Source of the DNA: Bacteroidales bacterium
Lineage (GTDB): Bacteria; Bacteroidota; Bacteroidia; Bacteroidales; F082
Assembly: GCA_016936505.1 (NCBI GenBank)
Contig: JAFGXS010000076.1
Span: forward strand, 1-51,998
Length of the DNA: 51,998 nt
Direction of reading: 5' to 3'
A model generated the notes under the pieces. The model was given only the letters and a program-made list of their open reading frames with translations, was not told the origin of the DNA and did no database searches. Positions 9,049-19,113 of this stretch are shown piece by piece (the stretch's first letter is position 1; each line of letters begins with the position of its first letter). A program made the translations under genes and the position numbers.

Positions 9049-9232
9049 TTCTTGGTTCTGTTATTAAGGCTCAATTTTATCTGTTTTTCTTTTCAATATT
9101 GTATTGCTAAAAGAAATTTACCCGCTTCTGTTGTGTTGAATTCTTATTTTTTTCTTAAAAAAGCAAAAAAATTAGCTGTAAGTTGTTTTATTTCAGTAAG
9201 ATGCTATAAATGTTAAATAGTCATTAAAAATG

Positions 9233-9246
9233 TTAACAACTGTTAA
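9233..9246 (+). promoter_or_regulatory. inverted repeat in the first susC promoter (candidate operator)
   Basis: TTAACA-AC-TGTTAA is a perfect 6-2-6 inverted repeat starting 24 bases ahead of the -7 box. TGTTAA half-sites also start at 9211, 9231 and 9241, i.e. at helical-turn spacing. A close relative lies upstream of the second susC at 14145-14158. Confidence 0.4.
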
Positions 9247-9256
9247 ACATTTTTTA

Positions 9257-9264
9257 TACATTTG
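9257..9264 (+). promoter_or_regulatory. -7 promoter box of the first SusCD operon
   Basis: TACATTTG matches TAnnTTTG and predicts a leader of about 54 bases before the ATG at 9325. The rest of the 276-base gap 9049-9324 holds only AT-rich sequence and the inverted repeat listed separately. Confidence 0.55.
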
Positions 9265-9324
9265 GCATTATAATGAAAAACCAGTGTTTTTCACGTAAAT
9301 TAATTCTAACCAAAAATTATCACT

Positions 9325-12300
9325 ATGAGAAAATTTACAATTGCATTTTTGGTTTTATTTGTTGCAAGTATAAGTTTTGCACTTGCTCAAGTTAGAACCA
9401 TTACTGGAACTGTATCCACATCTGAGGATGGTTCTGTGCTGCCGGGTGTTACTATTATGGTAAAAGGGACCACTAATGGTACCACAACTGATGTGCATGG
9501 AAACTATTCATTACAGGTCAACAATGATGCCAAGACACTCGTATTTTCATTCGTTGGGATGAAAACTTTGGAAGTAGAGATTGGTAACAAAACCAAATTA
9601 AATGTTACTTTACATCCTGATGTAAGTGGATTGAATGAGGTTGTTGTTATGGGATACACGACCAAAGGAAAGAACGAAATTACAGGATCTGCAGTTCAGG
9701 TAAAAGCTTCAGATATTAACCTTGTCCCTGTTACAACTGCTGATCAGGTTTTACAAGGTAAAGTTCCTGGTTTGGTTATGTCAACCTCTTCAGGTACTCC
9801 TGGTGCAACTCAGGATATTATTATCCGTGGTAGAGGATCTATTAACTCTTCAAATGCACCTTTATTTGTTATTGACGGTGTTCCTGTTGTTAATACCAAC
9901 TTCTCAGGTTCTTCAGCAAGAAGTTCATTGAGTGACCTTGCCGCTATTAGCCCGGAAGATATTGAAAGTATTACTGTACTCAAAGATGCTTCTGCAACCG
10001 CTGCTTATGGAGCACGTGGATCTAATGGTGTTATTGTTATTACAACCAAAAAGGGTAAGAACAATACTAAGACTAACTTTAGTTTTTCTGCTTACACAGG
10101 TTATCAGAACAATGCGGTAAAAGGTGAGGTTCCTTTAACTGGTGATCAAAAGAAAACTTTGTTGCTGGAAGCTATCTATAACTCTTATGGTACCGGATAT
10201 GGATTCACATTAGACCAGGCCTATGATTTTATGCAAACTTATGACCTAGATAATGGAAGTTTACAGAATTGGGATGGTGTTAACCACAATTGGGGTGATC
10301 TAGTTGCAAGAAAAAATGCTCCTTTGCAAAGTTATAATTTGTCAGCAACAGGTGGTGATAAGATTTCATCTTTCTATATATCTGTGGGATATGATAAAAC
10401 CGAAGCTACAGTTATCGGGTCAGATTTTAAACGCATTACTTCTACCTTTAATTATAACAGACAGCTTTCAAAGAAGCTAAAATTTTCTACAAGCAATATT
10501 ATTTCCAATACATATCAGAACATTTTCCTGGAACAATCTGGTTATTTTGCTAACCCCTGGTTAACTAAATATTTTATGTCTCCCTGGGCTAATCCTTATA
10601 ACAGCGATGGAACTTTTAACCTGACCAGTTTGGGAACATCAATCTACAACACTCTTTATCTTGCACAGGCAGATAAACAGTACAACGATTTGACTCGTAT
10701 AATGAGTAATTCGTACGTTGAATGGAGTATTTATAAAGAGTTGAGATTCAAGTCTCTGATTAGTTTTGACTATAATATTGCAAACTTCTACAGCTACCAG
10801 AACAGACATTATGGTGGTTCTGCTGCAGAAAATGGTTCAGTTGAACAATCAACCGACAGAAACTTTAATTATGTATTCCAAAACTCACTGGATTATACAT
10901 TCCGTTATCACGATCATACTCTTGGAGCGAAGTTGTTGATGGAGTATCAGAAAAATAAGGATCGTTATTTATATGCCTATGGTGAAAACTTTCCGGCAGA
11001 TGGGTTGTATAACCTAGCCAGTGCTCTTTCAAATCAATCAGCATATTCTTCTTTGGTTGACTGGAGTAATATTTCCTACATGGCCATGTTGAATTATAAT
11101 TATCTGGGTAAATACATTGCTGATTTCACCATTAGACGTGAAGGATCATCACGTTTTGCTCCCGGTAAACAGTATGGTACTTTCTGGGCTTTGGGTGCTG
11201 CATGGAACATCAGTCAGGAAGGGTTTATGTCTCAGGTTAAATTTGTCAATTTATTAAAAGTTAGAGCTTCTTATGGTTTAAGTGGGAATGCTAGTGTTCT
11301 TTATTCAGATGGAACTCAGAATTACACCCCTTACCAGGCTTTGTTGGGATATAGTGCTGATTATGCATACAATGGAGCTGCTTATCCTGCAACTTTCGGT
11401 AATACTAATTTAAGTTGGGAAAAGAACCATACTCTTGATATGGGTATTGATTTTGTGTTATGGAACAATAGAATTAACGGGTCGTTATCTTATTATAATA
11501 AGAAAACTTACGACTTGTTGCTTAATGTGCCGTTAAGTTATACCAGTGGTTTTTCAGTTCAGGCTCAGAATATAGGTGCTGTTTCAAACAAAGGGATTGA
11601 GGCTAATATTGATGTTGAAGTTATTAGATCAAAAAATATTACCTGGATTCTTTCAGCTAACTTATACACCAATAAAAATGAAGTTACTGAGATGGCATAT
11701 GATGCTGATGGTAATGAAATTAAAATTATTGGTGGAACTCAAATTACTGAAGTTGGTCAACCTATTGGCGCATGGAATCTGAGAAAATACGCCGGCGTTG
11801 ATCCTGAAACAGGTAAACCGCTTTGGTATTTGAATGGGACTGACGGAGAAACAACAACAAGTTATTCATCTGCAGCTAAAGCACTTCAGGGAGGATCAGC
11901 ATTGCCAACACATACCTTTGGATTTGGTACACATTTTGAATTTCACAAATTCTATTTTGATGCAAACTTCTATTATGCAGGCGGTAACAAAGTGTTCCAG
12001 GACTGGTCATATTATACCAACAATGCCGGTTACTTAAGTTTATTGTATTACAATGGTGTATCTGAATTGATGGATCGTTGGCAACAACCAGGAGACATTA
12101 CTGATGTACCCCGTGTTACTTATACCAATGCCGATCCTGATGCAGCAAGTGCGTCAACAAGATTCCTTTATGATGGAACTTATTTAAGACTGAAGAACAT
12201 TGTATTGGGATACGACGTTCCTGCAAAATATATCAAGAAAATCGGTTTGGAATCAGCTAATGTATATGTTAGAGGGACTAACCTGTTTACTTGGGTTAAG

Positions 12301-12405
12301 GATAAAAGGTTAAAATATGACCCGGAAGTACGTACTGATGGTTTTACCCGCCTGACTACTCCTCCTGTAAAATCTATTGTATTTGGTGTTAACTTTAAAT
12401 TCTAG
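9325..12405 (+). CDS. SusC/RagA-family TonB-dependent outer-membrane transporter
   Basis: A 1026-residue outer-membrane importer that works with the SusD-like lipoprotein encoded 3 bases downstream. Order of domains: signal peptide (1 to about 22, ending FALAQ), CarboxypepD_reg-like domain (about 23-105, with TITGTVS, GVTIMVKGTTNGT and FSFVGM), TonB plug (about 115-245, with PLFVIDGVPV and the SusC signature LKDASATAAYGARGSNGVI), then a 22-strand-type barrel ending in an aromatic residue (GVNFKF). The substrate is unknown. No glycoside hydrolase lies next to the pair, unlike a typical polysaccharide utilisation locus. Confidence 0.95.
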   Translation: MRKFTIAFLVLFVASISFALAQVRTITGTVSTSEDGSVLPGVTIMVKGTTNGTTTDVHGNYSLQVNNDAKTLVFSFVGMKTLEVEIGNKTKLNVTLHPDVSGLNEVVVMGYTTKGKNEITGSAVQVKASDINLVPVTTADQVLQGKVPGLVMSTSSGTPGATQDIIIRGRGSINSSNAPLFVIDGVPVVNTNFSGSSARSSLSDLAAISPEDIESITVLKDASATAAYGARGSNGVIVITTKKGKNNTKTNFSFSAYTGYQNNAVKGEVPLTGDQKKTLLLEAIYNSYGTGYGFTLDQAYDFMQTYDLDNGSLQNWDGVNHNWGDLVARKNAPLQSYNLSATGGDKISSFYISVGYDKTEATVIGSDFKRITSTFNYNRQLSKKLKFSTSNIISNTYQNIFLEQSGYFANPWLTKYFMSPWANPYNSDGTFNLTSLGTSIYNTLYLAQADKQYNDLTRIMSNSYVEWSIYKELRFKSLISFDYNIANFYSYQNRHYGGSAAENGSVEQSTDRNFNYVFQNSLDYTFRYHDHTLGAKLLMEYQKNKDRYLYAYGENFPADGLYNLASALSNQSAYSSLVDWSNISYMAMLNYNYLGKYIADFTIRREGSSRFAPGKQYGTFWALGAAWNISQEGFMSQVKFVNLLKVRASYGLSGNASVLYSDGTQNYTPYQALLGYSADYAYNGAAYPATFGNTNLSWEKNHTLDMGIDFVLWNNRINGSLSYYNKKTYDLLLNVPLSYTSGFSVQAQNIGAVSNKGIEANIDVEVIRSKNITWILSANLYTNKNEVTEMAYDADGNEIKIIGGTQITEVGQPIGAWNLRKYAGVDPETGKPLWYLNGTDGETTTSYSSAAKALQGGSALPTHTFGFGTHFEFHKFYFDANFYYAGGNKVFQDWSYYTNNAGYLSLLYYNGVSELMDRWQQPGDITDVPRVTYTNADPDAASASTRFLYDGTYLRLKNIVLGYDVPAKYIKKIGLESANVYVRGTNLFTWVKDKRLKYDPEVRTDGFTRLTTPPVKSIVFGVNFKF

Positions 12406-12408
12406 GAC

Positions 12409-13803
12409 ATGAAAAAAATTATAAATCTTTTATTAGTTATAGTTCTGACAGGAAGCTTGTTTTCATGTGGAAAAAAAGCGCTGGAGCCTACTCTGGAGCA
12501 GGAAAAGGCTGTAGAAACCAGCATTACATCTCTTGAAGATATTCAGGCTATTTTGTATGGTGCTTATAACCGTATGACTGCCTACCAGTATTATGGTCGA
12601 GATTTCATTATTTATGGTGAAGTGAGAACCGATAACTGTTTTTCTAATGGTAATTCAGGTCGTTTTCTTCGAGTGGGTGCCATGAACCTGACTTCTACCG
12701 ATACTTATGCTTCAGGTACCTTTGCACAGATATATGCTGTTATTGCTAATGTTGATATTATCATTAATCAGGACCCTGCAGCTCTTATAGGTGATCAGGA
12801 TGAAATAAAAAATGTTATTGGCCAGGCTTATGCACTTCGTGCTTTAGCTCACTTTGATTTATTGAAGTTATTTGGTGAAGAACACGTAAATGGTGCAGAA
12901 ACAGTTGGTATTCCTTACATCAAAGATTTTAAAGGAGATCTATTTCCCGCAAGAAATACAGTAAGTGAAGTTAAAGGTTTTGTTGAAGCTGATTTGGCAT
13001 CTGCATTGTCTAATTTAGATCCTGCATTAAATGATCCTTCAACTGAATTCATTACCACATATGCCGTTTATGCTTTGCAATCACGTGTTGCTGTATATTT
13101 TGGTGACTGGGCAACTGCAAAGACAGCCTGTGAAGCCGTAATTAATTCAGGAGAATATCAAATTGCTGAACCTGCAGATTATGCCGCTACTTTCTCAACA
13201 AAAGGTGCTTATAATGTAATCTTCGAGTTGGCCGAAAGCCCAACAGACAATCAGGGAATCAATGGTTTATCTTATATTTATCGTTTGGGTCTGGATAATA
13301 GCGGTTACGGTGATATTCAGGTTTTGGATGATCTTTATGGTATTTTCGATGCAAATGATGTTCGTGTTCAGGCCAATATGATTGGTTGGGATGTGAATAA
13401 TGACCTTCGTAATATCGGAAAGTATCCTACAAATGTTAATGTGGATTATAATATTCCTTTGATCCGTTATGAAGAAGTTATTTTGAACTATGCAGAAGCA
13501 TTGTACAATCTCAGTGATCCTACAGCTATTGACTGGTTGAACATGATTACAGCAAAACGTTTGGCTAATGCTTATGTTGCTCCTATTCAGGAATCGGATA
13601 TTTTGCTGGAACGTAGAAGAGAATTGTGTTTTGAAGGTTTCCGCTTTGATGATTTGGCAAGAACCCACCAAGGCATTCCTTTGGTTGATCCCATCCATCA
13701 GGCTATGGGCACCGTACTTTATGGTGATTATAACTATGCTTTCCCAATTCCGCAACATGAAATTGATGCTAATTCAAACATGACACAAAATATAGGTTAT
13801 TAA
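12409..13803 (+). CDS. SusD/RagB-family surface lipoprotein
   Basis: A 464-residue substrate-binding lipoprotein that caps the partner SusC barrel. The signal peptide ends in the lipobox LFSC with Cys20, followed by GKKALEP. The alpha-helical SusD fold is indicated by the N-terminal region around DIQAILYGAYNRM, by GQAYALRALAHFDLLKLFG (TPR-like), and by the C-terminal RagB region with YAEALYN, ERRRELCFEGFRFDDLARTH and a final PIPQHEIDAN. It is translationally close to the susC gene (3-base gap) and followed by a strong terminator, so the pair forms a two-gene operon. Confidence 0.94.
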   Translation: MKKIINLLLVIVLTGSLFSCGKKALEPTLEQEKAVETSITSLEDIQAILYGAYNRMTAYQYYGRDFIIYGEVRTDNCFSNGNSGRFLRVGAMNLTSTDTYASGTFAQIYAVIANVDIIINQDPAALIGDQDEIKNVIGQAYALRALAHFDLLKLFGEEHVNGAETVGIPYIKDFKGDLFPARNTVSEVKGFVEADLASALSNLDPALNDPSTEFITTYAVYALQSRVAVYFGDWATAKTACEAVINSGEYQIAEPADYAATFSTKGAYNVIFELAESPTDNQGINGLSYIYRLGLDNSGYGDIQVLDDLYGIFDANDVRVQANMIGWDVNNDLRNIGKYPTNVNVDYNIPLIRYEEVILNYAEALYNLSDPTAIDWLNMITAKRLANAYVAPIQESDILLERRRELCFEGFRFDDLARTHQGIPLVDPIHQAMGTVLYGDYNYAFPIPQHEIDANSNMTQNIGY

Positions 13804-13821
13804 TAACTTGTTGTGTAAACA

Positions 13822-13853
13822 AAAAAAAGCAGGGATTTTTCCCTGCTTTTTTT
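13822..13853 (+). terminator. intrinsic terminator of the first SusCD operon
   Basis: An A-tract, GCAGGGA, a short T-rich loop, TCCCTGC and a T-tract, starting about 19 bases after the susD stop. Confidence 0.9.
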
Positions 13854-14144
13854 GTTTAATGGGACATGAATAATGGAAGATCAACAAGCATTAGGGTTGT
13901 TGTTGTTTAAAGTGAGAACGTTGTAAAAAGTAGACTTTTTTGATGGTTTTAGACGGAATTATACTGTTGCATAGACTAGTATTGTAAGTAAATTAGTTTG
14001 TTAAATTTCTAACAGAGGTTAATTCAGCTTTATATTTTCTTTAATTTTTTGTGAAAATTTCATCTTAATTATTTATAACCGTTAAAAATTAAACTGTTTT
14101 AACACAGTGAGATGCGGATTTTTTTTTTGTTTTTTTTAAAAAAA
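13854..14144. other. AT-rich intergenic stretch between the two SusCD pairs
   Basis: No open frame of note and no RNA gene recognised. It contains a T-run near 14119-14138 and a TGTT-TT-AACA half-palindrome at 14095-14104 that may belong to the regulatory region of the second susC. Confidence 0.5.
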
Positions 14145-14158
14145 TTAACATCTGTTAT
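14145..14158 (+). promoter_or_regulatory. inverted repeat upstream of the second susC (candidate operator)
   Basis: TTAACA-TC-TGTTAT is an imperfect 6-2-6 inverted repeat, nearly identical to the one at 9233-9246. It starts 34 bases ahead of the presumed -7 box, exactly one helical turn further out than in the first operon. Confidence 0.35.
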
Positions 14159-14178
14159 GTAATTTCCAGAGAAATTGA

Positions 14179-14186
14179 TACTTTTA
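14179..14186 (+). promoter_or_regulatory. presumed -7 box of the second SusCD operon
   Basis: TACTTTTA differs from TAnnTTTG only in the last base. It gives a leader of about 25 bases before the ATG at 14218. Confidence 0.35.
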
Positions 14187-14217
14187 CGCCACAAAGTTTT
14201 ATTAAAAAATTATCATT

Positions 14218-17200
14218 ATGAGAAAAGTTACAATGTTGCTCGTGTTCTTGATCTTTACGGGGCTTAATTTTGCCCTTGCACAGACAAGAACAATTAGCGG
14301 AACAGTGACCAGCGCAGATGATGGAAAACCATTGCCGGGTGTTACCGTTCAGTTAAAAGGTACGACAGTGGGTACTACTACCGATTTCAATGGAAAGTAT
14401 AGTCTCAATGTAGATTTGAAACAAGGCAATGTTCTTGTTTTTTCCTTTGTCGGTATGGCTACTCAGGAAATTGCTATTGCAAGTTCCAATACCATTAATG
14501 TCGTAATGAAGTCATCTGCGATGGCTATTAATGAGGTTGTTGTTACAGCTCTTGGTATTTCCCGTGAAAAGAAATCACTGGGATACGCTACGCAGAATGT
14601 TAGCGGTGCTGAGTTAGATGTTGCAAAACCTACTAACGTAATTAATTCAATGTCTGGTCGTTTTTCTGGTGTAACTATCAGAAATAGCGGTAACATGGGT
14701 GGTTCCTCGAATATCTTGATTCGTGGTGTAACCTCTCTTACCGGAAACAACCAACCATTATTTGTTGTTGATGGAGTGCCGATTTCAAATGGTACTTTTA
14801 ACTCATCATCACAAGGTTATGGTTACCCTGGTTATGACTATGGTAGTGTTGTTTCCGATATCAACCCTTCAGATATTGAGTCTGTAAACGTTTTGAAAGG
14901 CGCTGCTGCTACAGCTCTTTACGGTTCTCGTGGTGCCAATGGTGTTATCATCATTACAACCAAAACTGCCAGAGATGATAAAGATTTGGGAAATAAAGCA
15001 TTAGGCGTATCAATTTCTTCTAGTGTTACTATTGGAACAGTTGATAAAAGTACTTTCCCAACTTATCAGAATCAGTATGGTGCCGGTTATGGTCCATTCT
15101 ACAGTGGAAGTGATCACCCAGGTTTGTACTACGAAACCTTACCTTGGACTAACGGACAGGATGTTTACGTAGTTCCTACTACTGAAGATGCTTCTTATGG
15201 TACGAAATTTGATCCCAATTTAATGGTTTATCAATGGGATGCTTTTGTTCCTGAATCACCTTACTACAAACAAGCTCGTCCCTGGGTTGCTGCTGCAAAC
15301 GGACCAATCACATTCTTCCAAACAGCTGTAACTAATACCAATACTGTTGCTGTTGATGGTTTTACAAATAAAGGTTCGTTCCGTTTGTCATACAGTAATT
15401 CAACTGAAACCGGTATTATGCCTAACAGTAAGTTGACAAAAAATTCTGTAAACATGGCTGTTAATCACAAATTGCGTGATAACCTTACCATTTCATCTAA
15501 TATTACTTTCCTGCATCAGGATGCTAAAGGACGTAACAGTACCGGATACTCCGATAACATTTTGTCCAGTTTCCGTCAGTGGTGGGAAGTTAACGTTGAT
15601 GTTCAGGAGTTGAAATCATTGTACGATCAAACAGGAAGAAACGTTACCTGGAACATGAATTCTCCTGAAGCCGGTGATGTAAGTCCTATTTATTGGAATA
15701 ACTTCTACTGGGAACGTTACAATAATTATGAAACAGACTCACGTGATCACCTTATGGGTAATATTCAGGCTAAATGGGATGCTACAGATTACTTAAGTGT
15801 AACAGCCAGAGTGACCATGGATACATATAACCAAATGCAGGAAGAACGTAAAGCTATAGGTAGTGTTTCCGGAGCATTTGGTATTGGATTGCCTGATGTA
15901 CAATCTGGTTATACCCGTTATACCGGTTCACGTACTGAGTTGAACTATACTTTGATGGCTAACTTTACCAAAAACCTGACTGAAAAATTGAATTTGCAGG
16001 CAATGGTAGGTACAAATGTTTTAAGAAGATATACAAGCTCAATCTTTGCTTCAACTAACGGTGGTTTGAAAATTGCCGGATTGTACTCGCTTTCAAATTC
16101 ACTTTTTGCACCTTTAACTCCAGTTCAGGGATATTCACATGTTGGGATTAACAGTTTGTATGGAAGTGCTTCATTAGGTTATGACAATATGTTGTATTTA
16201 GAAGCTACTTTACGTAGTGATATGTCATCAACACTTCCTGAATCGAATATGTTGTATTTCTATCCTTCTGTATCATCAAGCTTTGTTTTCTCAAATCTGG
16301 TTGATGCTTCATGGTTGTCATTTGGTAAAGTACGTTTAAACTATGCTGAAGTTGGTAATGATGCTCCTTTTGCAAGTTTATTGGATGTTTATTCATTTGT
16401 TGATCCTTTTGGTTCAGTAAACATGTATACAGTTCCTAGTACAAAGAGAAATCCTGATTTGAAACCTGAAAAAACCAAAAGTTGGGAAACAGGTTTGGAT
16501 CTGAATTTCCTCCAAAGAAGACTGAACTTCTCATTAACTCTTTATAAAACCAATACTTATAATCAGATTCTTCCTGTTGCTGTTTCCAGAACTACTGGTT
16601 ATGCTTATAAGTATATCAATGCTGGTAACATTCAGAATAAGGGTATCGAGTTAACAGTAAACGGAACTCCTGTAAAAACCAAAGACTTTACCTGGAATAT
16701 CAATGTAAACTGGACAGCTAACCGCAATAAAGTTATTGAACTGTATCAGTCAGCTACAGATACTATTACCAACCTTCAGTTGAATAGCTACCAGGGTGGT
16801 GTTACGATTAATGCTCGCGTAGGTCAACCTTACGGAACAATTCAGGGAAATGATTTTGTTTACCTCAACGGTCAAAAAGTTGTGGGTTCAAATGGCTATT
16901 ACCTGAACACCAGCACAACAGATAATGTTTTAGGTAACACCAATCCATTATGGCATATGGGTATTACCAATAGCTTTACCTACAAAAGCTGGTCAGCCGG
17001 TTTCTTGATTGACATCCAACATGGTGGTAGTGTCTTCTCACTTGACCAATACTATGGCCAGGGTACAGGTTTGTATCCTAACACAGCTGGTACAAATGAC
17101 CTGGGTAACCCGGTTCGTAATGAACTATCTGATGGTGGTGGTGTAATTCTTCCAGGTGTAAAAGCTGATGGTTCAGTTAATACAACCCGTGTTTATGCAA

Positions 17201-17502
17201 ACTATTATGCAGGCCCTTACGGATGGTACCGTAATCCAAGTGCAGCTTTTGTTTATGATGCCTCTTATGTAAAACTGCGTGAAGCTCATATCTCTTACCA
17301 ATTCCCCAAAAAACTCTTGAAAAACACAGGTATTCAGGGACTTTCATTGGGAGTAGTTGGATCCAACCTGTGGATTATCCACAAAAACTTACCCTATGCA
17401 GATCCTGAAGCCGGTTTAGGTGCTGGAAACACACAGGGATGGCAGAGTGGTGTAATGCCCACAGTACGTAATATTGGATTCAATGTTAAAGTTCAATTTT
17501 AA
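14218..17502 (+). CDS. SusC/RagA-family TonB-dependent outer-membrane transporter
   Basis: A 1094-residue outer-membrane importer. Signal peptide ends FALAQ; the CarboxypepD_reg-like domain carries TISGTVTS, GVTVQLKGTTVGT and FSFVGM; the plug contains NILIRGVTSL, PLFVVDGVPIS and the SusC signature NVLKGAAATALYGSRGANGV. The barrel ends GFNVKVQF. Leader and first codons (AAAATTATCA, then ATGAGAAAA) closely match the first SusC, suggesting related origin or shared translational control. The plugs differ, so substrates probably do too. Its partner lipoprotein gene starts 12 bases downstream. Confidence 0.95.
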   Translation: MRKVTMLLVFLIFTGLNFALAQTRTISGTVTSADDGKPLPGVTVQLKGTTVGTTTDFNGKYSLNVDLKQGNVLVFSFVGMATQEIAIASSNTINVVMKSSAMAINEVVVTALGISREKKSLGYATQNVSGAELDVAKPTNVINSMSGRFSGVTIRNSGNMGGSSNILIRGVTSLTGNNQPLFVVDGVPISNGTFNSSSQGYGYPGYDYGSVVSDINPSDIESVNVLKGAAATALYGSRGANGVIIITTKTARDDKDLGNKALGVSISSSVTIGTVDKSTFPTYQNQYGAGYGPFYSGSDHPGLYYETLPWTNGQDVYVVPTTEDASYGTKFDPNLMVYQWDAFVPESPYYKQARPWVAAANGPITFFQTAVTNTNTVAVDGFTNKGSFRLSYSNSTETGIMPNSKLTKNSVNMAVNHKLRDNLTISSNITFLHQDAKGRNSTGYSDNILSSFRQWWEVNVDVQELKSLYDQTGRNVTWNMNSPEAGDVSPIYWNNFYWERYNNYETDSRDHLMGNIQAKWDATDYLSVTARVTMDTYNQMQEERKAIGSVSGAFGIGLPDVQSGYTRYTGSRTELNYTLMANFTKNLTEKLNLQAMVGTNVLRRYTSSIFASTNGGLKIAGLYSLSNSLFAPLTPVQGYSHVGINSLYGSASLGYDNMLYLEATLRSDMSSTLPESNMLYFYPSVSSSFVFSNLVDASWLSFGKVRLNYAEVGNDAPFASLLDVYSFVDPFGSVNMYTVPSTKRNPDLKPEKTKSWETGLDLNFLQRRLNFSLTLYKTNTYNQILPVAVSRTTGYAYKYINAGNIQNKGIELTVNGTPVKTKDFTWNINVNWTANRNKVIELYQSATDTITNLQLNSYQGGVTINARVGQPYGTIQGNDFVYLNGQKVVGSNGYYLNTSTTDNVLGNTNPLWHMGITNSFTYKSWSAGFLIDIQHGGSVFSLDQYYGQGTGLYPNTAGTNDLGNPVRNELSDGGGVILPGVKADGSVNTTRVYANYYAGPYGWYRNPSAAFVYDASYVKLREAHISYQFPKKLLKNTGIQGLSLGVVGSNLWIIHKNLPYADPEAGLGAGNTQGWQSGVMPTVRNIGFNVKVQF

Positions 17503-17514
17503 ACCGAGATAAAG

Positions 17515-18990
17515 ATGAAAAAAGTACTATTTATATTAATGGTTTCACTTTTAGCTGTTTCTTGTTCAAAACAGAAATTAGCAGAGTTTAACCACGACCC
17601 GATTAATCCTACTTCAGTCCCGGGTAGCATGCTGTTTTCTTATGCTGAGAAAAGTCTTTCTGACCAGGTTGCCAGCGTTAATGTTAACACAAATGATTTT
17701 AAACTCTGGGCTCAGTACTGGACAGAAACTACCTATACGGATGAATCAAACTATAACATTTTCACCCGTAACGTTCCTCAGAATGCCTGGTCAACTTATT
17801 ATCGTAGTGTATTGATGAATTTGAAATTAGCCGACTCTATCATTGCTCAGGAAAGCCCTGTAACAGATGAAGATAAAGCAGTTCAGAAAAATCAACGGGC
17901 TATTATTGATTTGGTTGCTGTATATACCTGGGACCGTATGGTTACCATGTGGGGGAATATTCCTTATTCAGAAGCTTTGAATATTAATAATTCGAACCCG
18001 AAGTATGATGATGCCTTGACTATTCAAAAGGATCTGATTACTCGTGCAACTGCTGACCTGGCTGCTTTAAATGACAGCTATGGTAGCTTTGATGGAAGTG
18101 ACCTTATTTATGCTGGAGATGTTTCCATGTGGAAAAAGTTTGCCAATGGCCTTTTGATTAAAATGGCTGTTCAGATTTCACCTGTAGCTTCAGAAAGTTC
18201 ATTGGTTGCATCTACTATCAACAGTGCTAAAGTAGGCACTTTAGCTTCATCTGCTGATAATGCAATGTTTGCTTATTTGGAAACAAGTCCTAATACTAAC
18301 CCATTATATGAAGACTTTGTATTGAGTGGGCGTTCTGACTTTGTTGCTGCCAATACCATTGTTGATATGATGAATAGCTTGAATGACCCACGTATGAGTG
18401 CATACTTTACTCAGGTTGATACTTCAAGTGATGCTAATGTTGAAAAATGGGCTTATGTAGGAGGTCCTTATGGTGAATCAAACGCCTATCCGGCATATTC
18501 ACATGCTGCACCTTCTATTGTAGCTGATCCAACCTTTGCTAATCCGTTGATGACTTACTCGGAAATTCAGTTTTATTTGGCTGAAGCTTCTGCTCGTAGT
18601 TTAATCACTGATGACGCTGCAACTCACTATGATAATGCTGTTACAGCATCTATCGAGTTCTGGGGTGGAAGTGCTGCTGATGCTGCTACTTATCTGGCAC
18701 AGCCTACAGTAGCTTATGATCCGGCTAACTGGCAGGAAATGATTGGTACACAGGCTTGGATTTCATTCTACGTACGTGGTTATGTAGGTTGGACAGAATG
18801 GAGAAGATTGGGTTATCCAGCTATGAACCTTCCTCCTTCACCGGCAACTACCAACGGAGGTTTCCCATATCGTTATACTTACCCAAGTAATGAGCAAACT
18901 TTGAATGGCGCAAGCTATACAAAAGCTGCTTCTGATATTGGTGGTGATAAGCTGGAAACAAAATTGTACTGGGTTCCTTCAGCTCCGTAA
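17515..18990 (+). CDS. SusD-like lipoprotein, SusD-like_2 type
   Basis: A 491-residue surface lipoprotein partner of the preceding SusC. The lipobox is AVSC with Cys17 (SCSKQKLAEF). The sequence fits the SusD-like_2 group rather than classic RagB: the early FNHDPINPTSVPGSMLF, then AVYTWDRMVTMWGNIPYSEA, WKKFANGLLIKMA, MTYSEIQFYLAEAS and late TEWRRLGYPAMNLPP. It differs from the SusD-like protein of the first pair, so the two loci are not simple recent duplicates. A terminator follows, closing a two-gene operon. Confidence 0.92.
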   Translation: MKKVLFILMVSLLAVSCSKQKLAEFNHDPINPTSVPGSMLFSYAEKSLSDQVASVNVNTNDFKLWAQYWTETTYTDESNYNIFTRNVPQNAWSTYYRSVLMNLKLADSIIAQESPVTDEDKAVQKNQRAIIDLVAVYTWDRMVTMWGNIPYSEALNINNSNPKYDDALTIQKDLITRATADLAALNDSYGSFDGSDLIYAGDVSMWKKFANGLLIKMAVQISPVASESSLVASTINSAKVGTLASSADNAMFAYLETSPNTNPLYEDFVLSGRSDFVAANTIVDMMNSLNDPRMSAYFTQVDTSSDANVEKWAYVGGPYGESNAYPAYSHAAPSIVADPTFANPLMTYSEIQFYLAEASARSLITDDAATHYDNAVTASIEFWGGSAADAATYLAQPTVAYDPANWQEMIGTQAWISFYVRGYVGWTEWRRLGYPAMNLPPSPATTNGGFPYRYTYPSNEQTLNGASYTKAASDIGGDKLETKLYWVPSAP

Positions 18991-19010
18991 GAAATATTTC
19001 ATAATATTAA

Positions 19011-19047
19011 AAAAGAGACTGCTCATTTTGGGTAGTCTCTTTTTTTT
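19011..19047 (+). terminator. intrinsic terminator of the second SusCD operon
   Basis: AAAAGAGACT pairs with AGTCTCTTTT across a 13-base loop and runs into a T-tract, 20 bases after the stop. Confidence 0.8.
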
Positions 19048-19079
19048 ATCTAATTCTCAGATTATTATGATGAAACTGT

Positions 19080-19087
19080 TAAATTTG
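19080..19087 (+). promoter_or_regulatory. -7 promoter box of the subtilase gene
   Basis: TAAATTTG matches TAnnTTTG and lies 26 bases before the ATG at 19114. It indicates separate transcription from the SusCD pair. Confidence 0.5.
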
Positions 19088-19113
19088 TATGAATATTAAT
19101 TAATACCAATGAT

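Noticed and set aside
13267-13758. 163-codon open frame opposite the first susD-like gene
   Set aside because: Antisense shadow of a clear SusD protein; Ile/Asn/Thr-rich low-complexity translation without any recognisable motif.
14117-14145. T-rich run before the second susC as a terminator
   Set aside because: No stem precedes it; the operon upstream already ends at a strong terminator 270 bases earlier.
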